Assembly: GCF_013186535.1 (NCBI RefSeq)
Contig: NZ_JABMCZ010000002.1
Span: 682,001-746,000 of the forward strand
Direction of reading: 5' to 3'
Length of the DNA: 64,000 bases
Source: Nocardia terpenica
Lineage (GTDB): Bacteria > Actinomycetota > Actinomycetes > Mycobacteriales > Mycobacteriaceae
Numbering within the stretch: the first letter of the stretch is position 1; the number at the start of each line of letters is the position of its first letter. The notes under the pieces were generated by a model. It made no database searches and was not told where the DNA came from. It saw only the letters and a program-made list of their open reading frames with translations. This document shows, in pieces, positions 51,258-60,302 of the stretch. The translations under genes were made by a program, and so were the position numbers.

Positions 51258-52411
51258 CAGACCGCCCCCGATTCCGCCAGGCGGGACAGCCCCTCGCGGA
51301 TTCGGGCGGCCAGGGGCGGGTCGATGCCGTCGACGGCGGCCAGTTCGGTCGCGCCCGCGTCCAGGAGTTTCGGCAGCGAGCCGAAGGTCGACACCAGCTG
51401 TTCCACCCGGCGTAGCGGCACCCGGGGGATCTCGTCCAGCAGTCGGTAGCCGCGCGGGCTCACCGCGGTGTCCAGCACCTCCAGGGTGGCCGGGAAACCC
51501 AGCGGCGGCGCCAGATTCGTGAGCTCCAGCAGTTCGACCTCCAGCAGCTCGTCCAGGCCGGTCAGCGCGCGATCCAGCGCGGCCTCGTCGATCGCGGCGG
51601 GTTGCAGGTAGTCGCGCACCACCAGCCGCCGCAGCGGCTCGGTATTGCCGACCAGCTCGGCCAGCTGCAACGCCAGCTGCCTGCCGTCGACGCCGAGTTC
51701 GCCGACATCGGAGTCGATCTCGCGCGCGACCCGGCGCACCAGCTCCAGGCAGTGCACCACGGCCAGCACATCGCGCAGGGTCACGTAGTCGGCCAGCTCG
51801 ACGGCGGTCAGCTGCCGGGTCATCTCGTCGAGGCGGGAGCGATAGCGCTCCAGCGTGGCCATGGCCTGGTTCGCGCGCGAGAGAATGGTCTCCGACGCCT
51901 GGATGAGATGCCGACCGCCGCCGAGGTACACCGTGACCAACCCGGTCGAGCGGCTCACCGACACCACCGGATGCCCGGTCTGGGCGGCGAACCGCTCGGC
52001 GGCCTTGTGCCGGGTACCGGACTCCACGGTCGGCAGCGACGGATCCGGCACCAGATGCACATTGGCCCGCAGGATCCGGCTACCGTCGGACGAAAGCACC
52101 ACGGCCCCATCCATTTTCGACAGCTCGCGCAGCCGGGTCGGGGAGAATTCGGTGTCCAGCGCGAAGCCGCCGTCGCAGATGCGCTCCACCTCCGCGTCGT
52201 AGCCGAGCACGACCAGGCCGCCGGTGCGGGCGAGCAGGATGCGGTCGATGCCGTCGCGCAGCTCGGTGCCGGGCACCAGCCGGGCGACCACCGCCCGCAG
52301 CGCGCCGTCCCGCTGCTCGGCCCGGGGCGCCTGTGCCGCAAGCGGATTCGTTCGCTGCGGGCTTGCCCCGGACTTGCCGAGCAGGTTGGTCACCCAACGG
52401 CCTGGGTTCAT
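51257..52411 (-). CDS. disA: Cyclic di-AMP synthase (DNA integrity scanning protein)
   Basis: This 384-residue protein has an N-terminal DAC diadenylate cyclase domain. The DGA motif is at KMDGAVVLSSDG and the RHR-type motif at ESGTRHKAAERFA. A helical linker and a C-terminal HhH DNA-binding domain follow (SRGYRLLDEIPRVPLRRVEQL, TELAAVDGIDPPLAARIREGL). It makes c-di-AMP. ATG 52411 overlaps the radA stop (ATGA); the first 33 residues are an extension relative to M. tuberculosis. It is cotranscribed with radA. Confidence 0.92.
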   Translation of the reverse strand: MNPGRWVTNLLGKSGASPQRTNPLAAQAPRAEQRDGALRAVVARLVPGTELRDGIDRILLARTGGLVVLGYDAEVERICDGGFALDTEFSPTRLRELSKMDGAVVLSSDGSRILRANVHLVPDPSLPTVESGTRHKAAERFAAQTGHPVVSVSRSTGLVTVYLGGGRHLIQASETILSRANQAMATLERYRSRLDEMTRQLTAVELADYVTLRDVLAVVHCLELVRRVAREIDSDVGELGVDGRQLALQLAELVGNTEPLRRLVVRDYLQPAAIDEAALDRALTGLDELLEVELLELTNLAPPLGFPATLEVLDTAVSPRGYRLLDEIPRVPLRRVEQLVSTFGSLPKLLDAGATELAAVDGIDPPLAARIREGLSRLAESGAV

Positions 52412-53802
52412 TCGCCCGCCTCCGCCCGCTCGCGTTCACGCTTGGTCAGACCACGCCGCAGCGCCGTCCGCACATCGGTCACCTCGTGCACCCGCAGTGT
52501 GGTCCGGGAGCGATCGATCCCCGGCGGCACCAGCGCCTCCGTGAAACCTAGCCGCTCGGCCTCGGCGAGGCGACGCCCCAGACCGGTGACCCGCCGAACC
52601 TCCCCGGCCAGCCCCACCTCGCCCAGCACCACCAGTCCCTCCCGCAGCGGCGCGTCGCGCTCGGCGCTGGCGATGGCCAGCGCCACCGCCAGATCGGCGG
52701 CCGGTTCCACCAGCCGCATGCCGCCGACCGTGGCCGCATACACATCGTGTTTACCCAGATAGACGTGGCAGCGACTCTGCAGCACGGCCAGCACCATCGA
52801 CACCCGGTTGTAGTCCAGGCCGCTGACCGCGCGGCGCGGCGCGGGCACCTGGGTGCTCACGGTCAGCCCCTGCACCTCGCCGAGCAGCGGGCGCTTGCCG
52901 TCCATGGCGACCGTGATCGCGGTGCCCGGAACCGGATCGGCGCGGTGGTGCAGGAACAGTCCCGACGGATCGGACACGCCGACGATCCCGTCGTCGCGCA
53001 GTTCGAAGCAGCCCACCTCGTCGGCGCTGCCGAAACGATTCTTGATGCCGCGCACCATGCGCAGCGTCGAGTGCCGGTCGCCCTCGAACTGCAGCACCAC
53101 GTCCACCAGATGCTCCAGCGTGCGCGGGCCCGCGACATTGCCGTCCTTGGTGACGTGGCCGACCAGCAGCACCGCGATACCGCTCACCTTGGCCAGCGAG
53201 GTCAGCGCCGCGGTGACCGCGCGGACCTGGGTGACGCCGCCGATCACGCCCTCGGCGTCGGCGGCCAGCATGGTCTGCACCGAGTCGACCACCAGCAGCG
53301 TGGGACGGACCTGCTCGACGTGACCCAGCACCGTGGCGAGATCGGATTCGGCCGCGAGATAGACGCGTTCGTGCACCGCGCCGGTGCGGTCGGCGCGCAG
53401 CCGCACCTGCCCCGCCGACTCCTCGGCCGTCACATACAGCGACCGCTCCTCGCGCTGCCGCGCCCACCGGTGCGCGACCTCCAGCAACAGCGTCGATTTG
53501 CCCACGCCCGGCTCCCCGGACAGCAGCACCACCGACCCGGGCACGATCCCGCCGCCCAGCACCCGGTCGAGTTCCTCGACGCCGGTCGAGCGGGCCCGGG
53601 TCGTCTGCGAATCGATACTGGAGATGGGCGCCGCGGCCGTGGACGGCAGCAGCGACCGCCGCCCGGCCGCTCCGGCCGCCGTCGGCGCGGCCGCCGCCTC
53701 GTCGACGGACCCCCACTCGCCGCAGCCGGGGCATCGTCCCACCCACTTGGCAACCTCGTGCCCGCACGCGGAACACCGGTACAGCGACTTCAGCTTGGCC
53801 AC
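52408..53802 (-). CDS. radA: DNA repair protein RadA (Sms)
   Basis: This 464-residue RecA-like protein has a zinc finger at the N-terminus (CSACGHEVAKWVGRCPGCGEWG), Walker A LLSGEPGVGKSTLLLEVA, the RadA motif IKNRFGSADEVG, and a C-terminal Lon-like domain (DLAVALAIASAERDAPL). It acts in branch migration during recombination. The start ATG 53802 (MAKLKSLYRC) is clear from the zinc finger position. lpqE lies upstream on the same strand. Confidence 0.94.
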   Translation of the reverse strand: MAKLKSLYRCSACGHEVAKWVGRCPGCGEWGSVDEAAAAPTAAGAAGRRSLLPSTAAAPISSIDSQTTRARSTGVEELDRVLGGGIVPGSVVLLSGEPGVGKSTLLLEVAHRWARQREERSLYVTAEESAGQVRLRADRTGAVHERVYLAAESDLATVLGHVEQVRPTLLVVDSVQTMLAADAEGVIGGVTQVRAVTAALTSLAKVSGIAVLLVGHVTKDGNVAGPRTLEHLVDVVLQFEGDRHSTLRMVRGIKNRFGSADEVGCFELRDDGIVGVSDPSGLFLHHRADPVPGTAITVAMDGKRPLLGEVQGLTVSTQVPAPRRAVSGLDYNRVSMVLAVLQSRCHVYLGKHDVYAATVGGMRLVEPAADLAVALAIASAERDAPLREGLVVLGEVGLAGEVRRVTGLGRRLAEAERLGFTEALVPPGIDRSRTTLRVHEVTDVRTALRRGLTKRERERAEAGE

Positions 53803-53866
53803 GTGCGCAGCCTAGGGATGCGGTCCGACACGTCGCGGAACGACATGCAGAGCGAGCAGATCCCGG

Positions 53867-54571
53867 TCAGTGACCGCCCTTGTTCTCGGCGGCGGCAGCG
53901 GGCTCGTGGCGTGCCAGATCCGGGCCCGCGTCGACCGGGACGTTGACCAGCACGGTGCCGTTCTCCTTGAAGTTGAACGTGACCGGATAGGTCAGGCCGG
54001 GGGTGACGTCCTTGGTCAGGCCGGTGATCTCCACCAGCAGCGGCTTGGACTCCGGGTTGGCCGGGTGCTCGGCGCCGCCCGCGGCCTCGGCCTGCGCGGT
54101 CGCGCTCGACGCGGCCGCGGTCGTCGGGGCGGCCGCCGACGTCGACGGGGCAGCGGCGGCGACACCGGCCTGCGGGCTCGCCGCGACCACGGTCTGCAGC
54201 GGGGCCATGGCCGGATTCGCCGGGGTGATCTTCACGGCGCCCAGGTCGCTGGTGATGCTGGTGAGCTCGTCGATCTTGGACCCGCTGTTGTTGATGGCGC
54301 TGAAGGCGAGCACGGCCTTACCGCCCTTGGCGTTGGTGTACTCCTCCGACTGCGGCAGCAGGATGCGCACATTGCGCAGCGCCACCTGCCCGACGTTGGC
54401 GGTGTTGCCGTTCACGGCCGCGACCTGGTCGGCGGTCTGCGAGATCTGGCCGGCGCTGCAGCCGGACAACGCCAGCGCCGCACCCGCCGCCAGCGCGGCG
54501 ACCGCGATCGCACTCCGCGTCGCGCCACGCCGGGGACTCTTCGACGCTGTGGTGGCTTTCAGGGCAGTCAC
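53867..54571 (-). CDS. lpqE: Lipoprotein LpqE homologue
   Basis: This 234-residue protein has a lipoprotein signal with lipobox LSGC (cysteine at residue 38). The rest has LRNVRILLPQSEEYTNAKGGKAVLAFSAINNSGSKIDELTSI and a long Ala-Thr-Ser linker near residues 130-165, then a second beta domain (VEITGLTKDVTPGLTYPVTFNF). It is divergent from carD, as in mycobacteria. Function is unknown; it is expected on the outer face of the membrane. Confidence 0.85.
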   Translation of the reverse strand: MTALKATTASKSPRRGATRSAIAVAALAAGAALALSGCSAGQISQTADQVAAVNGNTANVGQVALRNVRILLPQSEEYTNAKGGKAVLAFSAINNSGSKIDELTSITSDLGAVKITPANPAMAPLQTVVAASPQAGVAAAAPSTSAAAPTTAAASSATAQAEAAGGAEHPANPESKPLLVEITGLTKDVTPGLTYPVTFNFKENGTVLVNVPVDAGPDLARHEPAAAAENKGGH

Positions 54572-54839
54572 GGGTTGTCCTCCATGTCGACCGGCTCACT
54601 CCACGATGGAGAGTAGTAGTAGGGAGCGTAGTAGTCGGCAGCGCACCCCCCGTGTCGGGTGGGCGATATTGCACGCGCGACGCCACTCGCGCGTAACTCC
54701 TTCTGGCACAACGGGATGCACACCCATTGCGTTCTGTCAACCCCCGGCACTCACCCGTTGTGGCCCTGACCTGCGTCGTTGATCGCGCCGTTACCGAGTC
54801 GCATGTTAAACTGTGAACATCGAAAGGGGCACGGGACAC

Positions 54840-55328
54840 ATGATTTTTAAGGTCGGAGACACCGTCGTTTACCCCCACCACGGAGCGGCGCTGATCGAAG
54901 CAATCGAGACCCGCACCATCAAGGGTGTGCAGAAAGAGTATCTGGTCCTGAAGGTCGCACAGGGCGACCTCACCGTTCGGGTTCCCGCCGAGAACGCGGA
55001 ATACGTCGGCGTCCGCGACGTCGTCGGTCAGGAGGGTCTCGATCGGGTCTTCCAGGTGCTGCGCGCTCCGCACACCGAGGAACCGACGAACTGGTCTCGC
55101 CGATACAAGGCCAACCTGGAGAAGCTCGCCTCCGGCGATGTGAACAAGGTGGCCGAGGTCGTCCGCGACCTGTGGCGCCGGGAGCAGGACCGCGGTCTGT
55201 CCGCCGGCGAGAAGCGCATGCTGGCCAAGGCCCGGCAGATCCTCGTCGGTGAGCTGGCGCTCGCCGAGGGCACCGACGACGTCAAGGCCGAGACCCTGCT
55301 CGACGAGGTTCTGGCCGCCGCCTCCTGA
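54840..55328 (+). CDS. carD: RNA polymerase-binding transcription factor CarD
   Basis: This 162-residue protein binds the RNA polymerase beta subunit and stabilises open complexes at rRNA and other promoters. It has the N-terminal Tudor-like RID (FKVGDTVVYPHHGAALIEAIE) and a basic C-terminal DNA-binding part (NWSRRYKANLEKLASGDVNKVAEVVRDLWRREQDRGLSAGEKRML). ATG 54840 is preceded by AAAGGGG. ispD follows 2 bp after the stop, so both are probably one transcript. Confidence 0.95.
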   Translation: MIFKVGDTVVYPHHGAALIEAIETRTIKGVQKEYLVLKVAQGDLTVRVPAENAEYVGVRDVVGQEGLDRVFQVLRAPHTEEPTNWSRRYKANLEKLASGDVNKVAEVVRDLWRREQDRGLSAGEKRMLAKARQILVGELALAEGTDDVKAETLLDEVLAAAS

Positions 55329-55330
55329 CC

Positions 55331-56050
55331 GTGAACCCTGCGAACACAATGGGTTCTCCCCGCCATATCGTCGCGCTGGTGCCTGCCGCCGGCCAGGGTG
55401 TGCGCCTGGGTGAACAGCTGCCCAAGGCCTTCGTCCCGGTCGGTGGTACGCCCATGCTCACCCTGGCGGTCGATGGTTTGATCGCGTCCGGCGTCGTGGA
55501 TCACATCGTGATCATGGCGCCGGACGCGCTGATCGATGCCGCCGTAGCAATGCTCCCCGCAGGTCCCGTGCCGGTGAGCGTGGTCGCCGGCGGCGTCGAG
55601 CGCACCGATTCCGTGCGCGCCGGGCTGGCGGCCGCGCCGCTGGCCACCCACGTGCTCGTGCACGACGCGGCCCGCGCCCTGACGCCGCCGTCGCTCATCG
55701 CGCGGGTGGTCGCCGAACTGGTCGCGGGCCACCCCGCGGTCGTGCCCGGCCTCCCGGTGACCGACACCGTCAAGGCGGTCGACGCCGACTCCGTAGTCAC
55801 CGGTACCCCCGATCGCGCGGGCCTGCGCGCGATCCAGACTCCCCAGGGTTTCGACGCCCGGCTGCTGCGCGACGCCTACGCCCAGAATCTGCCCGCCACC
55901 GACGATGCGGGTCTGGTCGAGATGCTCGGCGCGCCCGTGCGCGTGATCCCCGGCGATCCCCTGGCTTTCAAGATCACCACTCAGCTCGATCTGCGGCTGG
56001 CCCGAACGCTGTTGGCCGACAACCCGACCCGGGCGGTGGTCCGCCCATGA
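55331..56050 (+). CDS. ispD: 2-C-methyl-D-erythritol 4-phosphate cytidylyltransferase
   Basis: This 239-residue enzyme carries out the third step of the MEP isoprenoid pathway. The nucleotidyltransferase motif is LVPAAGQGVRLGEQLPKAFVPVGG at the N-terminus, and HDAARALTPPSLIARV and TDDAGLVEMLG follow. It starts at GTG 55331, overlaps ispF by ATGA, and forms part of the carD-ispD-ispF-cysS-rlmB gene string seen in mycobacteria. Confidence 0.94.
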   Translation: MNPANTMGSPRHIVALVPAAGQGVRLGEQLPKAFVPVGGTPMLTLAVDGLIASGVVDHIVIMAPDALIDAAVAMLPAGPVPVSVVAGGVERTDSVRAGLAAAPLATHVLVHDAARALTPPSLIARVVAELVAGHPAVVPGLPVTDTVKAVDADSVVTGTPDRAGLRAIQTPQGFDARLLRDAYAQNLPATDDAGLVEMLGAPVRVIPGDPLAFKITTQLDLRLARTLLADNPTRAVVRP

Positions 56051-56550
56051 CGGATATGACGGCGCTGCGCGTCGGCATCGGCAGCGATGTGCATCCCATC
56101 GAACCCGGGCGGCCCTGCTGGATGGCGGGCCTGCTGTTCGAGGGCGACAGCGGCTGCGCGGGGCACTCCGACGGCGATGTGGCCGCGCACGCGCTGTGCG
56201 ACGCCCTGCTGTCGGCGGCCGGGCTCGGCGATGTGGGCGCGGTCTTCGGCACCGGCCGTCCCGAATGGGAGGGCGTGTCCGGCGCGGCCATGCTGAAACA
56301 GGTGCGGCGGCTGCTGGACGAGTCCGGATACGACGTCGTCAATGCCGCGGTGCAGGTGATCGGCAACCGGCCCAAGATGGGGCCGCGCCGCGCGGAGGCC
56401 CAGCGGGTGCTCTCCGATCTGATCGGCGCACCGGTCGCGGTGTCCGGGACGACCACCGACGGCCTGGGATTGACCGGGCGCGGTGAGGGGATCGCGGCGG
56501 TGGCGAACGCGCTGCTGTGTCGCCGCCCCTCCTGTCCGGGCTCGCACTGA
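56047..56550 (+). CDS. ispF: 2-C-methyl-D-erythritol 2,4-cyclodiphosphate synthase
   Basis: This 167-residue enzyme acts two steps after IspD in the MEP pathway. The zinc ligands Asp and His are seen in GIGSDVHPIEPG, and HSDGDVAAHALCDALLSAAGLGDVGAVF follows. The ATG overlaps the ispD stop. A C-terminal RRPSCPGSH tail is not conserved. Confidence 0.94.
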   Translation: MTDMTALRVGIGSDVHPIEPGRPCWMAGLLFEGDSGCAGHSDGDVAAHALCDALLSAAGLGDVGAVFGTGRPEWEGVSGAAMLKQVRRLLDESGYDVVNAAVQVIGNRPKMGPRRAEAQRVLSDLIGAPVAVSGTTTDGLGLTGRGEGIAAVANALLCRRPSCPGSH

Positions 56551-56651
56551 TCCCGACCCCCTTTTCGTGGGGTGTGCGCCGGATCTCCGGCCCGTACCCT
56601 GCATTGCACCGCTCCGTATCTCCGATTTCCCAACAGCTAGGATGGCTGGTC

Positions 56652-58043
56652 GTGACTCTGCGCCTGTTCGACACCGAGACGCGGACCCTGCGTGATTTCA
56701 CGCCCCTGGTCCCCGGCCACGTATCGGTGTACCTGTGCGGCGCCACCGTGCAGGGCGAACCTCACATCGGACACGTCCGCAGCGGAGTCGCGTTCGACGT
56801 GCTGCGGCGCTGGCTCGGCGCCAACGGTTTCGACGTCGCGTTCATCCGCAACGTCACCGATATCGAGGACAAGATCCTGAACAAGGCCGCCGCCGCTGGC
56901 CGCCCCTGGTGGGAGTGGGCCGCCACGCACGAGCGCGCCTTCGACCGCGCCTACGAGGCGCTGGGTGTGCTGCCGCCGTCGGCGGAACCCCGTGCGACCG
57001 GGCACATCACCCAGATGGTGGAGCTGATGCAGCGGCTCATCGACCGCGGGCACGCCTACGACTCCTGCGGCAACGTGTATTTCGACGTGCGCAGCTTCCC
57101 CGCGTACGGTGTCCTGTCCGGACACAAACTCGACGATGTGCACCAGGGCGAGAGCGTCGGCGAGGGCAAGCGCGACCCGCGCGACTTCACCATGTGGAAG
57201 GCCGCCAAGCCCGGCGAGCCGCACTGGCCGTCGCCGTGGGGCCCCGGCCGCCCCGGCTGGCATCTGGAATGCTCCGCGATGGCCCGGTACTATCTCGGGC
57301 CCGAGTTCGACATCCATTGCGGCGGCAGGGACCTGGTGTTCCCGCACCACGAGAACGAGATCGCCCAGTCGCGCGCGGCGGGCGACGGCTTCGCCCGCTA
57401 CTGGCTGCACAACGGCTGGGTGACCCTCGGCGGGGAGAAGATGTCCAAGTCGCTGGGCAACACCCTGTCGGTGCCGAATGTGCTGACCCGCGTGCGGGCC
57501 GTGGAGCTGCGGTTCTATCTGGGCAGCGCGCACTACAGCTCGATGCTGGAGTACTCCGATCAGGCGCTGCAGGACGCGGCCCAGACCTATCAGCGCATCG
57601 AGGCGTTCGTGCAGCGGTCCGTCGAGCGGGCGGGCGAGATCCCGGTCGGCAAGTGGACCGACGCGTTCGCCGAGGCGCTCGACGACGATCTCGGAATTCC
57701 CAAGGCGCTGGCCGAAATCCACCGGGTGGTGCACGAGGGCAACAAGGCACTGGACGCGGGCGGGCTCGACGCCGTGCGCGAGGCGGCCGGTCAGGTGCGG
57801 GCGATGCTCGCCGTCCTCGGCGTGGACCCGCTGGATCCGCACTGGGCGGGCCCGCAGGATTCCTCGGCGGCCGTGGACTCGCTGGATGTGCTGGTGCGCG
57901 GCGAACTCGAGCTGCGCCAGCAGGCGCGCGCCGCCAAGGATTGGCAGGCCGCCGACGCGGTCCGGGACCGGCTCAACACGGCCGGCATCGAGATTACCGA
58001 CACGCCGGACGGCCCGGAGTGGTCGCTGAGAAAGGCGCACTGA
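56652..58043 (+). CDS. cysS: Cysteinyl-tRNA synthetase
   Basis: This 463-residue class I synthetase charges tRNA-Cys. The HIGH motif is PHIGHVRSG near residue 37, the KMSKS motif is KMSKSLGN near residue 264, and a zinc-type set of residues is present in YLCGATV, WHLECSA and FPHHENE. GTG 56652 is the start. It overlaps rlmB by one base (TGATG). Confidence 0.94.
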   Translation: MTLRLFDTETRTLRDFTPLVPGHVSVYLCGATVQGEPHIGHVRSGVAFDVLRRWLGANGFDVAFIRNVTDIEDKILNKAAAAGRPWWEWAATHERAFDRAYEALGVLPPSAEPRATGHITQMVELMQRLIDRGHAYDSCGNVYFDVRSFPAYGVLSGHKLDDVHQGESVGEGKRDPRDFTMWKAAKPGEPHWPSPWGPGRPGWHLECSAMARYYLGPEFDIHCGGRDLVFPHHENEIAQSRAAGDGFARYWLHNGWVTLGGEKMSKSLGNTLSVPNVLTRVRAVELRFYLGSAHYSSMLEYSDQALQDAAQTYQRIEAFVQRSVERAGEIPVGKWTDAFAEALDDDLGIPKALAEIHRVVHEGNKALDAGGLDAVREAAGQVRAMLAVLGVDPLDPHWAGPQDSSAAVDSLDVLVRGELELRQQARAAKDWQAADAVRDRLNTAGIEITDTPDGPEWSLRKAH

Positions 58044-58999
58044 TGGCAGGCAATTCGCAGCGACGCGGCGCAATCCGCAAGAGCGGCACCAAGAAGGGCG
58101 CGACCGTCGGTTCCGGCGGCAAGCGGCGGCGCGGCCTGGAGGGCAAGGGCGCGACCCCGCCCGCGCACAAGCGCGTCCATCATCCGGCGGCCAAGCGGGC
58201 GGCGGCGGCCAAGAAGGCCGCCTCGCGCGCCCCGGCGCGCCCGGCGTCGCGCAAGGACGACGGTCCCGAACTGGTGCTGGGCCGCAATCCGGTGGTGGAG
58301 TGCCTGCGCGCCGGTGTCCCGGCGAGCGCGCTGTATGTGGCGGTGGGCACCGAGAACGACGAGCGGCTCACCGAGGCGGTGAAACTGGCCGCCGATACGG
58401 GCATCTCGATCCTCGAGGTGCCGCGCACCGACCTGGACCGGATGAGCACCAACGGCCTGCACCAGGGCATGGCCCTGCAGGTGCCGCCGTACCGCTACGC
58501 GCATCCGGGCGATCTGCTCGAATCCCTGCGGGGCTCGGCCGAACCCGCGCTGATCGTGGCGCTGGACAACATCTCCGATCCGCGCAACCTCGGCGCGGTG
58601 ATCCGCTCCGTGGCGGCCTTCGGTGGGCACGGCGTGGTGATCCCGCAGCGGCGCAGCGCCAGCGTGACCGCGGTGGCGTGGCGGACCAGCGCCGGTGCGG
58701 CGGCCCGGCTGCCCGTCGCGCGCGCCACGAATCTGACTCGCACGCTGAGGGATTACGCCGACGCCGGGCTGCAGATCGTCGGGCTGGACGCGGGCGGCGA
58801 CACCACCCTCGACGAATTCGACGGCACCACACCGACGGTCGTGGTGGTCGGCTCGGAGGGTAAGGGCCTGTCCCGGCTGGTGCGCGAGACCTGCGATACC
58901 ATCCTCGGCATTCCGATGGCGGGACCGGTGGAGTCGCTGAACGCGTCGGTCGCGGCGGGCGTGGTGCTCGCCGATGTCGCGCGGCAACGACGCGCCTGA
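58043..58999 (+). CDS. rlmB: 23S rRNA 2'-O-methyltransferase of the TrmH/SpoU family
   Basis: This 318-residue protein has a long basic Lys/Arg/Ala-rich N-terminal tail of about 75 residues, then a substrate-binding domain (LVLGRNPVVECLRAGV) and the SPOUT methyltransferase core NISDPRNLGAVIRSVAAFG, VVGSEGKGLSRL and ESLNASVAAGVVL, the knot that binds S-adenosylmethionine. It modifies a 23S rRNA ribose (RlmB type). The ATG overlaps the cysS stop. Confidence 0.92.
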   Translation: MAGNSQRRGAIRKSGTKKGATVGSGGKRRRGLEGKGATPPAHKRVHHPAAKRAAAAKKAASRAPARPASRKDDGPELVLGRNPVVECLRAGVPASALYVAVGTENDERLTEAVKLAADTGISILEVPRTDLDRMSTNGLHQGMALQVPPYRYAHPGDLLESLRGSAEPALIVALDNISDPRNLGAVIRSVAAFGGHGVVIPQRRSASVTAVAWRTSAGAAARLPVARATNLTRTLRDYADAGLQIVGLDAGGDTTLDEFDGTTPTVVVVGSEGKGLSRLVRETCDTILGIPMAGPVESLNASVAAGVVLADVARQRRA

Positions 59000-59073
59000 C
59001 TCCATAACCATTACCTCGCGGTTTGCGCGTCCGCGCGCTTTCGCGTGTCCCGCACCATAAAATCGGGCGGGTG

Positions 59074-59376
59074 ATGCCGAACCAGCCTCCGTACTGGGGC
59101 CCGTTTCCCGACCAGCCGATCGGGAACCCGGTCGAGCATCCGCACGCGACCACCGTGCTGCTGCTCGGGGCGCTGAGCGTGTTCTGTTGCGGCGCACTGG
59201 GTCCGGTGGCGTGGGCGATGGGCAAGCGGGCACTCGATCAGATCGAGATGTCCGGCGGCGCGTACGGCGGTCGCTCCCAGGTGTTGGTCGGCTATGTGCT
59301 GGGCATCATCGGCACGGTGCTCATGGTGTGCATCGCCCTCATCTACCTGCTGATCCTGCTCGGCGGCCACGCCTGA
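59074..59376 (+). CDS. DUF4190-type small membrane protein
   Basis: This 100-residue protein has a Pro-rich start (MPNQPPYWGPFPDQP) and two membrane helices: TVLLLGALSVFCCGALGPVAWAMGKRAL, then VGYVLGIIGTVLMVCIALIYLLILL. This is the DUF4190 pattern. Function is unknown. ATG 59074 is used; a GTG one codon earlier is possible. It is convergent with echA, 3 bp apart. Confidence 0.8.
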   Translation: MPNQPPYWGPFPDQPIGNPVEHPHATTVLLLGALSVFCCGALGPVAWAMGKRALDQIEMSGGAYGGRSQVLVGYVLGIIGTVLMVCIALIYLLILLGGHA

Positions 59377-59379
59377 GCA

Positions 59380-60186
59380 TCAATCCAGCCGCGGCCGTTC
59401 CGGTTCCGGGAGTTCCCAGGCGGGCCAGTCGGTGCTGATGCTGCCGGTCCACTTGGGCTGGCGCCGGTCGCGCAGCGCGGCCATGCCCTCGCTGCCGTCG
59501 ACGCTGGCGGCCACGTAGTCGTGCAGTTCGGTCTCCAGTCGGCCGACGGCCTCCGGGCTCATCCCCAGCCCCTCCCACAGCAGCCGCTTGGACAGCGCCG
59601 CCGGGAGTGGGGCGGCGCCACCGGCGATGTCGTGGGCCACGGCGAGGGCGGTGGGCAGCACCTCACCGGCGGGGAGGCAGGCATTGGCCAGGCCCATCGC
59701 CTTGGCCTCGTCGCCGTCGAAGGTGCGGCCGGTGAGCATGATGTCGGCGGCGTTGGCCATGCCGACCAAACGCGGCAGCGTCCAGTGCGCGTAGCCGTCG
59801 GCGAGCGCGGCGCGGCGAACCTGGTTGAGCCCGTACACCGCGTCGCGGGCCATGTAGCGCAGGTCGCACTGCAGCGCCAGCGCCAGGCCGATGCCGACCG
59901 CGTGCCCGTTCACCGCGGCGATCACCGGCTTGCGCACCCGCCACGGCGGCGGATCGATGGTGGCGCTGGCCTCGCCGACCCGATCGGACAGGTCGGCCCC
60001 GGCGCAGAAGGCGGGCGGGGTGCCGGTGACGACGACGGCGCGGACGGCGTCCTCGCCGTCGCAACGCCGCAGTGCCGCACCGAGTTCGGCCGCCATCGTC
60101 GGGGTGAAGGCATTCTGCTGAGCGGGACGATGAAGCGTGAGCACGGCGACCCCGGAGGAAACATCGACGTGCAGTTCCGAACTCAT
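59380..60186 (-). CDS. Enoyl-CoA hydratase/isomerase family protein
   Basis: This 268-residue crotonase-fold protein has PPAFCAGADLSDRVGEA and NGHAVGIGLALALQCDLRYMA as its oxyanion-hole segments. It is a paralogue of the protein encoded at 16.6-17.4 kb. It starts at ATG 60186. An acyl-CoA dehydrogenase gene lies upstream on the same strand, so the two could act in successive beta-oxidation steps. Confidence 0.85.
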   Translation of the reverse strand: MSSELHVDVSSGVAVLTLHRPAQQNAFTPTMAAELGAALRRCDGEDAVRAVVVTGTPPAFCAGADLSDRVGEASATIDPPPWRVRKPVIAAVNGHAVGIGLALALQCDLRYMARDAVYGLNQVRRAALADGYAHWTLPRLVGMANAADIMLTGRTFDGDEAKAMGLANACLPAGEVLPTALAVAHDIAGGAAPLPAALSKRLLWEGLGMSPEAVGRLETELHDYVAASVDGSEGMAALRDRRQPKWTGSISTDWPAWELPEPERPRLD

Positions 60187-60302
60187 ACGATGCGATCCTA
60201 GCCGTGGAGAAGTCGCCGGTGGGTACCGCGAACGAGCAGAACACAATCGCGCGTGCTCTCGCAACATGATCGCCGCCGAGTGGACAATCCGGCTAGTGCG
60301 GG